A stretch of DNA of 64,000 nucleotides. It comes from Anoplopoma fimbria. Taxonomy: Eukaryota > Chordata > Actinopteri > Perciformes > Anoplopomatidae. Numbering within the stretch: the stretch's first letter is position 1; each line of letters starts with the position of its first letter. Shown one piece after another: positions 54,700 through 64,000 of the stretch. The translations under genes were made by a program, and so were the position numbers. The DNA lies in contig NC_072465.1 of the NCBI RefSeq assembly GCF_027596085.1, positions 4,839,579-4,903,578 of the forward strand, in the 5' to 3' direction. Below the pieces are notes generated by a model. It was not told the origin of the DNA and made no database searches. It saw only the letters and a list, made by a program, of their open reading frames with translations.

Positions 54700-56739
54700 A
54701 TAATGACTTTATGTGAATATATGGAAATATTATTATTATAATAGAAGTAAAATAGAGGTGTACATTTTCAATAATACCATATATTTCGAAAATATTTAGC
54801 CTACATTTATCAGTCGTGTTTATTCTTCTTTTAAATCGATGCATTTTAAATTAATGAGGTTTTTATTTTTAGAATTATTAAAATTATATTACAAAACTTA
54901 TTTACCATTTATAAATCCAGTCTGAGACTCGAATAGTGTATGATATATATAGCCAACTATACAGTCTACTTATTGACCGTGTTTTAAAGCAGATACATTT
55001 ACATTGTACATTTAAAAAGGAATTACAGCCTATATGTGACTTTAAAATGAAAACATATCCTTTTATCAAATAGAACGGTTCAGAAAACAATAAGTAACTA
55101 ATTAATCCCTTGGAAACATATATTTCAATCACTATATGAGACGTAATTTGAAGTTAAAGCTTCATTGATGGTCTGTCAATGCATGTTTTAAATAGCCTAA
55201 TTCGTTGTCGCCCAGTATCCCATATGAGAAAGCATTACACTGCGTCTATTTTTTGTAGTGAAACCACTAAATTACTGCAACATTTATATCAATACAATAT
55301 TTAGTGCTTCATTTACGGTATCAGCATATAATTGAGTTGGGACACTGACATTTTTCAGTTTGTACCTCGGAAATCGGAGTCTACAAAGAGCCCACGAAGG
55401 CAACAATATCAAGCGCATGCGTGAAGCTCAGGGCAGAAGTGGCTCTCTTGGCTGTACCTTTTACATGAAAGAGTATTTTGGCTGCCCTCAATTAGAGACT
55501 GATGCCATTTTTGTGTTTATTTCAATCAATTCAAACTATTCAATTTAAATATAGATATAATTTAAACCTACTCATGAAAAAAATATTGTATTGGATGTCT
55601 TTGTCAGACATGTAACTATGTGGAGAGTTTTGTCAAGGAATTGTGATTATTTAAGTTGGTAATCAAAGAAAAAGGAGTTTGTCAGACTTGAGGGGATGGT
55701 TTTGACTGAAATGCTAATTTTAAATGTTTAGTCTGCCAAGGTTGATACCTGCGATCCTGCCTGACAGGATTCCTGCAATTCAGGCTAGACTGGAGGTTTG
55801 CCATGTTTTCACTTGCACCTCCACTCTGGTAAGACATTCCTAAGTGCTTTTGTGTGTGTATTTCTGAAACAGAAATGTCTACATAATCATCTCTTATGTC
55901 ATACTCATATTGTGAATCGAACAAGCTGCAGGCGGATTTGGACTTTGTTTCTTTTCTCCAGCGACACAATTTCATATCTAATTTGTGAAAGACTTGATGG
56001 CAACATTATCAGTCTCATCAAAAAGTATCATCATTGCAAATACCACCTATTCTTGCTTTCTCTACTCTTCAAGTGATGAAGGAATAATAAGAAATAAAAA
56101 AAGGCCATACCTGTAAAGCATGTTTGTAATCCAAGAAACAACGAAAGAAAGACGGTAAAACAATGAAATTGATGGACAATCAGCTAGATAGACAGTGGAC
56201 TAAGTCAGACAGGGATGAATACATTGCTTGATGGGATCAGATGGGCCAGTCCTCTCACCTAGGGAACAGCAGATGAGCTTTTGCCAACCTAAAAATAACA
56301 GTGAAAGTACTCTTTGTCTCTTGGGAGTAAAACCCATTGGCCTGGATGGGACAGGAAATAGTAAGTGCACTTTTAAGATGAAAACGTACAACAATCCTCA
56401 TCCCTTATCAGCTGCTCATACATGAAATGCATGTTTAGTATTGTGTTCAGTTCATTGCAGTTCCCTAAATGGGAAATTCTCTTTGTAGCCAATTGATGGA
56501 CAATAAACATTAATATAGAAAAGTACTTAAAACACAATATAACTCTCAAGAGTCATAAATTATGAACATCTTCATATTCATCTACGGAGCACCATTAAAC
56601 TAAACAGCGCTAACACTGCATTTCTAACTATCCCATAAAAAATACATTAACCAGAGGTAAGCTATTAGATAGTACAAGATACAAAGGAGCTTCTGTGCCT
56701 GTGGGAGTTATCCTTGAGTTGTTTGAACCTTCTGATAAA
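54700..56739. other. Upstream AT-rich DNA, no gene recognised
   Basis: Strongly AT-rich from 54700 to 55330. No divergent coding exon, CpG island or named repeat seen. Confidence 0.5.
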
Positions 56740-57395
56740 AGGCAAGAACAACTTAATGGATGGTTAGTGTCATGCTTGTTGCTTTAGACCGGAGAGAATA
56801 TGTCTTACCAACAGTTGGATGGACTGCTATTACATTTGTGTACACATATATGTGTTCCCCAGAGAATGAATCCATCAACTTCGGTGATCCTTTTCCTCTA
56901 GCGCCACTGGCAGGTCACAGTTTTCACATATTCAGTGAAATATCTAAACATCAACTCAATAACATTATTTTTTGAACATATTCATGGTTTCCAGATGACA
57001 TACTTGCATTAGGGATTCTCTGACATCCCTTTAGTGCCACCATGTTGACATTTGTGGTTTCGTCAAACTGTTAGATGGATTGCCATGAAATCTGGTGACA
57101 TGTCCCCAAAGGATCAATTATAAATAGTCAAGTGAACTTCTGACTCTTCCTCAGCGCCATCCTAAGGCCAAAATGAATCATTCAATACCTTATGTTTTAT
57201 GACCAAATTCATGCAAAACTAAAGACATTCCCATCAGCTTCAGCTGTGCTAATTAGAAAATTTTAGCATGCTAACACACTAAACTAAGATGGTGAACATG
57301 GTAAACAGTAGTCCTGCACTGTTAAACATCAATTTGTTAGCATTGTGAGCATGTTAGCATACTGAAGTTAAGCTCAAAGCACCGCATTATTAAGA
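56740..57395. repeat. Dispersed repeat ('TGGCGCT / CAATCCA' family), copy 3
   Basis: The longest copy in the window: TGTTCCCCAGAGAATGAATC, CTTCGGTGATCCTTTTCCTC, AGCGCCACTGGCAGGTC, GATTGCCATGAAATCTGGTG, GCATGCTAACACACTAAACT, AAGATGGTGAACATGGTAAA, and GTTAGCATTGTGAGCATG, in this order. No coding capacity. Widespread in fish by my recollection, name unknown. Confidence 0.6.
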
Positions 57396-59342
57396 ATCCC
57401 ACTGCCCTTCTTGGCAAGACTCCCGCTGTGCAGCATTCAAGCGCTAGGATTGGCCGCGCGTCCATGCCATGCCATATCCTGATATGTTCGGGTCCTATGC
57501 CCTGACCAATAGACTATCCTGACCTTATCTACTCCAGATCAATACCTAACCTTAACCAACTGTCTCTGACTCAACCAGATACACAGGGCGGGTTTGCCAA
57601 GAAGAGGACAGTGATTCATAATTATGGTACAGTCTCACAGAGAGACTCTTTATTTTCAAATTTCTGAAAACTATTAGGGGGTCGATTCTTCTTTTGGCCT
57701 GTGATCACTGATAAAGAATATTTGAGGTCCTCACCAGTCAGAGGCTAATTGCCCGGTTCCAGCTGTTGTCTCCGGTTAAATGTACACAATATAAGCTCTA
57801 TTCTCCATGTAAGAGTTAATAGGACCGTTGTGCCAGTCTGAATTCTATTCTTGGGTTTGAGGGCTAATTCAAAGTAAAGTGTAGAAGAAGTTTTAGACTT
57901 GGAAACTGGGTTTGATGTTTATGTGTGTGTTTAATAGTGAATTCCGTGCCAGTCACTTCTATCGTGACCTCCCGTATGTGTGTGTATGCGTGTGAGTGTG
58001 ACGGGGGTGGCGGGGGTTCCAGCTCTGCCAGCTTCCTGTCACACAGTGTCACCCAAATCAGATCGACACAGGCAGACACACAGCCACGGGCCCAACATTT
58101 CCTATTCCCTTTCCACCCATCCATCAATCTGTCAAGGTTGTCTTGCTAGCGATTGCTGCCTCGCTGTATTTCACTGTCATGTTCTGTCTTTCACTCTCAT
58201 GCACACATTAATAAATGCAAATCTCTGCATGTGCATCCAAACAGTAAATATATCCACGGACTCAGCTGCATGTTGGGTTTCATCCACATGAATCAAACCA
58301 CATTGCACACAGTACAGGATCCGGTCCGCTCTGGTCAGGTACACAAAACCATGAATACATGTAGTTCATGTTGACATTACAATCAATATGCTGTGTTTTT
58401 ACAACCATGCATTATATTTTACACAACCAGTGTCATACATGTTATACTATACTGCACTACAGGCTCTACACATTAAACTCAAAGCGTTTGTTATGCATGA
58501 AAATGTTGATCTTTAGGAGTTGCATTGAAAAGCAGGACCTTGTCAGGGAGAGCTCTCTCATTAAAGCAGCGTTTTTCCATTATTATTTATTGCCATTGTG
58601 CCGCTGTGTTACGACACCATTATAATGTAATGAGTAAGACCTGGATGAGAATGGTTTGTTTATCATAAACTATTATTGGTCACCATTTCCATTCACTCTG
58701 CCTGATGCGCCCGGTGGCACCGCTGACAAGTAATGACACAGTGAACCTAATGGCCAACAGTATTAACGTAGCGCTCAAATCTGGCGGCTGCACTCAGTTG
58801 ACTTTGGTGCTACACTCTGGCAGTTCTCCACCATTAGTAGCTTTTATGATGTACACAGTGGATGACCCATCCATCACCTCTGACACTGAGTTTTGTAATT
58901 TGATGTAAGCATTAGGGTCTGTCCCAATATTCACATCTGCTGTGTTTCCAAAAGTAGTTAAGAGCCTTGCTTGAGTGATGTATTTTCATTGTTAGTGCCT
59001 GTAATGATTGCAAACTTGTGGAAGACTTTCAGAACACATCCGGACACACTTGGTTAATGAGGTCATCTCATCACTCAGACAAATGAGCTCGGATGATTTT
59101 ATATTTTATTTTTGCATGAATTAGGTTAAAGTGCATAAGCCAAAAATGTAACAGAAAATTCTCACATTAAAGAAGCTAAATGAGTGTATAAAGTATTTAA
59201 ATGTAATTATCAAGGAAAATTATTATTGTATAAATATTATAGGAGACTGACACACTGTTATATGATATTTTTGTCAATTCCTGTGTCAATGATGGGAATG
59301 TTTTTTGCCAAGTAGTTTAAAAAAAAAGAAGAAAGCTCATCC

Positions 59343-59343
<1 letters not shown>
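57396..59343. other. Upstream noncoding DNA, no gene recognised
   Basis: Short GTGTGTATGCG patch at 57975-57990. No coding frame has recognisable protein similarity. Confidence 0.5.

Positions 59344-59387
<44 letters not shown>
59344..59387. repeat. (AT)n microsatellite
   Basis: About 44 bp of AT. Confidence 0.96.
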
Positions 59388-59389
<2 letters not shown>

Positions 59390-59519
59390 GCACTGTTGGA
59401 CTATACTATTTCTAAGTGGGATTTCTTTCATATCAACAAATTCTGAATGAGCTGGTAAAGGATAGACTTTGAATTTTATAAAAAACCAAAATTGCATAGT
59501 GCTTTGGTGTGAATAAAAT

Positions 59520-59910
59520 ATGAAGACTTACATTTGGAAGAACAACCACTGGATGGATTGGCACAACATGTGCTACAGAAATTCTTAGTTCCCACAGGAT
59601 GTGTACTAACTTTGGTGATACCCTGACTTTTCGGCAATCACCAGATTCAGGTCAGATTTTAATTTGTCCAATACTTTAGATTATGACCAAATTCCTACTA
59701 AACTAATGACATTCCCATGAGCCTCAGATGTAGTGCTAACTAGCTAATGTCTTTATCACACTAAAAGAAGATGGTGAGCATGGTAAACATTATACCTGCT
59801 AAACATCAGCATTGTCATTGTGAGCATGTTATCATGTTGATGTTAGCATTTAGATCAAATCGTCCCTGTGCCAGAATGCAGGTTCACAGAGCCGCCAGCA
59901 TGACGGTAGA
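59520..59910. repeat. Dispersed repeat ('TGGCGCT / CAATCCA' family), copy 4
   Basis: ACTGGATGGATTGGCACAAC, AACTTTGGTGATACCCTGAC, TGACATTCCCATGAGCCTCA, AAGATGGTGAGCATGGTAAA and GCTAAACATCAGCATTGTCA parallel copy 3 in the same orientation, about 2.5 kb away. Confidence 0.6.
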
Positions 59911-60984
59911 CTCTTAATCTTGTTAATACTAAACAGTGCATTTCTGATAAATCCAACATGAATATGAAATGTTCAGAAATTATTTTGTTTGTTGAATGTT
60001 AGTTGACAAAAAACCTTATAGGCGCATTAACGGCGGTATCGCTTCTAAATAATTTGGGGATTGGATTTCAGTTGAAATTAAGAAAGAAAATAAGAAAGTG
60101 AGAAGGATGGACTGAGAAAGAAAGAGAGGACATGATGTTATAAATGATCTGTGGCTTCATAGACATAAAAACAGAGAGTACTGTATAATATGATGTGGCC
60201 TGACACCTGACCTTTGAACACATCCATTCTGGAAGGAACCTCTCTCCTTCTCCCACAAGCCACGGCTCAAAGCTTCCTTCTGTTTGGAAACTTCCACAGC
60301 TTTCCCTCTGACACTTCACATCTCAATCTTTATGTTTTTTTTTCTATCTTTGCAGGCATTTTTTTATTATCAAATGACATGCAGGGAACTCAGTATAAAT
60401 AATTCACCAAACTCTATATTTCTTTTTAATTCCTAGATCTCTAAAGGGGCAAAGTAGCCGCCAAACCAGCAGTCTGTAAAGTTTTTTCAGGGTACGTCTA
60501 TCCCAGCTCATGCTTTGATGAATGACATCAGACTTCTGTGAACCGTCGTTGCACCATCCTCTACATCAAGAGCCACAAAATGTGTTGGATAAAAACCCAA
60601 CAGTGTTGTGCATATGCATGTGGGTAATCCTACATGCAACCTGCAGGCCACACATGACCTCATATCAGCTGTGGCGTGACAGCGTATTGATGCACTGTTT
60701 TGCACATCTGAAAGGCAATCGTGCATCATTCATAGGTAATTAAAACCATATGAACTTTTTATATCCGAGGTGCATCATAGCATAACTCCCCGAGTGGCCC
60801 CGGCATTGTATAGCAAAATAATTTTTGCGCGAGTCATGTTCGCTGACCCCTGATTTATCTGTGCTCATCACTTAGCGCAGCCTCTGTAATTGAGGAGGGT
60901 CATTTTTCTGCTTTAGATGTCACTTTAATCTACTTTACCTCTGTGCCCTGATAATGCCTCATTCATCATAATATCTACAAAGCG

Positions 60985-60986
<2 letters not shown>
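59911..60986. other. Upstream noncoding DNA with candidate conserved patch 60780-60935
   Basis: GAGTGGCCCCGGCATTG, AAAATAATTTTTGCGCGAG, CTCATCACTTAGCGCAGCCT and CTGTAATTGAGGAGGGTCAT form a motif-dense stretch 6.7 kb upstream of the start codon. Possible distal element. No conservation data. Confidence 0.3.

Positions 60987-61059
<73 letters not shown>
60987..61059. repeat. (AG)n microsatellite
   Basis: About 73 bp of pure AG. Confidence 0.97.
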
Positions 61060-61064
<5 letters not shown>

Positions 61065-63284
61065 GAGTGAAATCCTTCTTTTAACTAAAGCAGCACTGCA
61101 AAGCTCAGTGTTGCCCTGGAAGATTAAGGATGAATGGCTCAGCACAAAAAGGCCATCAGATTATGTGACTGGGTTGCGGAGAACTGTCACATCACAGCCA
61201 ATGAGGGGGGGAGCTCATAACTGATTAATGTTAGTAAAGTTAGGACCCTATTCTACTGTAAACTCTACTGTACTAAAACATCTTTTTAACCTTTTAAATA
61301 CAGTTTTTTTCAGATTTTTTAATCTGCAGCAGGATAGAGCAGCAGTGGCTCGAGCTTTTTGGAACCAGGACAGGGGTGGGACATTGAGTGAATTATACAC
61401 ATTATTCAGCATATTTAACTGCCTAAATTCAGGTCAGCACATTCTTAAGGCTGGCTTTGGTCCCAAGCAGTAAAGCATCAGATGTATATATTTGGCTGTG
61501 AATGTTTGGCTCCCCCATAACGTTGAAGTAGTACAGAACAGCCTGCTTTCTTAATCTTTATAGATTCACAAAGATATAAAGGGACATGTCATCTTTACAT
61601 TTACTTGTAGACAGAGACATTCACTAACTCACATTTGGGATCCATTCTGAATCTTATCCTAATACAATAGGGAAGTATGTTTGCTCTGTTTCTATGACAA
61701 ACACGCCTCTGCCCATCACTCAGGTCATGAGAAATATATCAACAAATGAGTATCATCTACAACGCTCTTAATACAAGAATCCACGCTCACTGTCACCCCG
61801 CTGCACTCGACACATCCCTCGACATTTTGATGATGCCTTCAGACGTGTGACATATGGGTCACCGTGTCAGGAGCGCTCCGAACTGCCCTCTAAAGCTCCT
61901 CCTGTCAGCGGGAGCCCAGAGAGGATCATCTCCTTTTTTGGACTGGCACAGCAGAGCACAGCTAAGTATCGTTTTTATCTGCATTTCCAGAGCCTTAGGG
62001 AGGGGATCGACTGTTTTTAGATGAAGACGGGTAGACATTTGTTTACATAACAAGTGAGAAGTTTTGCTGGTTGCCCTGGTTTTTCTTGTATCCACATAGA
62101 GGCATGCACATACCTACTCCTTAGCAAGCCACATACTGCTTTATTTCACACTCTTCTTACACTAAAATGTCATTATGGACATTACATTTTTTCAACATTG
62201 ATGTTGCATGCAGTTGCATTTATAAGCATAGCAGCATGGAGTTACTTTGAAATGCAATAGCCACAGCAGTTATCTTCTCTAAATGGGAAGCTTCTAAGAA
62301 TATGGAGATCTTTCTGGAAATGGAAGCCAGAAATATACATATTTAAAGAAGCTGTTATGAAAACAATAATTACTCATTTGTAATGAGAAAGCCACTGAAT
62401 AATAGCATTCCTCTTCTAATCTCTTTATCAACTTTCAGCGCCTTTGTTTTCGTTTTCTGGCCCGCAACATTTTAGTTTGTTGACCTTTTGACCTCATGTA
62501 CTTTGCAGAAACACAACATCAAACCGATGAATGATGAAACTTCTGACAAGCTTTTATTTCATATATGATACTGATAGTTTATTAAGTATTTAAGCCAGTA
62601 CATTAGTTTCTGTTTAACACACACATTTAGTTAACTTTTGCACATTCAACACTTTGTCAGAGCTAAAGTTATCTTATGATGCTGTTTGCTGCTGCTGGAA
62701 TAATAGCTGCTGCTTGGCTGTGCTCCGCCAAAAGCAGAGCTGTTAAATACAAGGATAATTTAAAAAGAAAATGTAACGAGTCATATCATTGAGATACAAC
62801 ACATGCGCATTAAAAACTGATCTGCATTTGCTAAAAAGGCTCACTAGCTGGCTAACAAGCATAAGCAAAAAGTAATTTCAGGACAGGCGCAACCAAAGAG
62901 CACCTGATCGGACGCCATCACATTATTTCTAGCGCCAACATTGCAGCTCCAGTTACACTGTGCATGTGCCATACCACATAGCCCTAGACCTTGTCCCAGT
63001 CTTCATTCAAAGCCTCATGTTAATATAAGGGGTGGACAATCGGACTATACAATATGCCGTGACATTATGGGGGAGATTAGGACTGCAGATTTTGATTAGA
63101 TTTTTGTTCTGGTCGATTATTTCGTTGTATTTATGGTTCATTTTAGAGCTTCTTTTAAATGAATTGCTTTCTATACATTTCTGGTTTAATAAAACCCACC
63201 TGTGGCTCCTCATGATTGCCTGCTTTTTCCCTCCCTAAAAACACACTGTACGCTGTCTGCTCTGCATAAAATGACAGTCAGACA
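61060..63284. other. Upstream noncoding DNA, no gene recognised
   Basis: No exon, promoter or named repeat recognised. A small hairpin CAGATTTTTTAATCTG lies near 61310-61325. Confidence 0.5.
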
Positions 63285-63560
63285 AAGTTTGCAGCTAGCT
63301 AGTAAACGTAGTGTAGCATTTAGTAGCTTAAAAAACATGTATTTTTCTCAGGAGTTGGTGGAGACCAAAAACAGAGCTAAAATGAGTGAGAATATTGGAT
63401 TTATATTTGCTATGATGCCAGAAACAAGATTCCTAAATTAATGCTGCTCCATGTCTGTTGTCTGATGGGTAAACTGTTTGCTTTTGGACTTAAAAGGTTA
63501 TATTATGTCAGTGCTCAGGGCTTATTTCGTCTGTGACCATGTGACTATAAAAAAATTGTT
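63285..63560. repeat. Probable dispersed-repeat fragment (GGAGTTGGTGGAGACC type)
   Basis: GCAGCTAGCTAGTAAACGTA, CTCAGGAGTTGGTGGAGACC, AAAAACAGAGCTAAAATGAG and CTCCATGTCTGTTGTCTG match a percomorph repeat pattern I recall. The short open frame over it is therefore unlikely to be a gene. Confidence 0.45.
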
Positions 63561-64000
63561 ATGACAGGTTCAAAGCAAAATACAAATATCATTCTGACCC
63601 TGAAAACTAATTTCAAGTACCAAGAATAAATTATTGATTCTTAACTTTGTTTAAACATTGATAACACAAATCAAAACATTTCAGATCACAGTTGCACCTT
63701 AAATTGCTGCATTAAGACCAAACTGTGCTTTCACACACATCATACAAACCCTTCACCTCCTACTGCTATACACTACAGTTATAAAGCTTTCATCTCTGAA
63801 TCGTTGGTTTTGAACATTTTAGTCGAGAAGACCCCAGAAAGGAAGTAAAAAGGAAAGAGCAAATAGAAGCAGAGATGATGATGATTCATCATGATTAGCT
63901 GGGTATGACCGGTTTAGGTCACGTGTGCCACGCTAAAGCAAAACTGAATAATTCAAAGCAACACAACACAATGTCTGAACAGAGCAGGGCTTTTTCTTAG
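63561..64000. other. Noncoding, window edge
   Basis: Nothing recognised. Confidence 0.5.

Noticed and set aside
63202..63441. 79-codon frame near the right edge
   Set aside because: It overlaps a probable dispersed repeat and has no recognisable domain.
54700..64000. First exon of a divergent neighbour such as SLC25A26 (upstream of MAGI1 in mammals)
   Set aside because: No mitochondrial-carrier-like coding sequence was seen in any frame.

Overview
The window looks like nuclear DNA of a ray-finned (teleost, probably percomorph) fish. I infer this from the many long (CA)n/(TG)n microsatellites, two full-length V-SINE-like tRNA-derived retroposons, and many degraded interspersed repeats of types I associate with percomorph genomes. 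Nothing bacterial, viral or organellar is visible. No CRISPR array, operon or rRNA gene is present.

The only protein-coding feature I can support is one exon on the minus strand, at 53814-54111. It is the first coding exon of a MAGI-family scaffold gene (membrane-associated guanylate kinase with inverted domain order), closest by eye to MAGI1. It begins at an ATG preceded by an in-frame stop 186 bases upstream. It encodes 99 residues, including most of the first PDZ domain, and ends in phase 1 at a good splice donor. Exon 2 was not found, so everything from 53813 down to 1 is read as at least 53.8 kb of intron 1. MAGI genes are known for very long first introns. Sequence above 54112 holds the 5' leader (with a short upstream ORF), the presumed promoter and upstream DNA.

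Layout: (a) 1-53813, intron 1, with 22 long CA/TG arrays between 4154 and 51942, other simple repeats (AT, AG/CT, AAAG, GAG, poly-A, poly-C/A), two V-SINEs, a foldback (MITE-like) element and a dozen or so fragments of dispersed repeat families. Between them lie single-copy stretches, a few of which look like conserved noncoding/enhancer candidates. (b) 53814-54111, coding exon. (c) 54112 to about 54700, leader and proximal promoter. (d) about 54700-64000, upstream DNA with AT and AG arrays, two copies of a dispersed repeat and one further repeat fragment, but no long CA/TG array and no recognisable gene.

I found no new multi-gene system. The most interesting observations are structural: a pair of overlapping inverted repeats at 10533-10579, a perfect 49-bp segment present twice in inverted orientation beside CA/TG arrays 17 kb apart, an about 90-bp duplicated segment at 24.1 and 39.8 kb, a nested foldback element, and the abrupt end of CA/TG arrays near the first exon.
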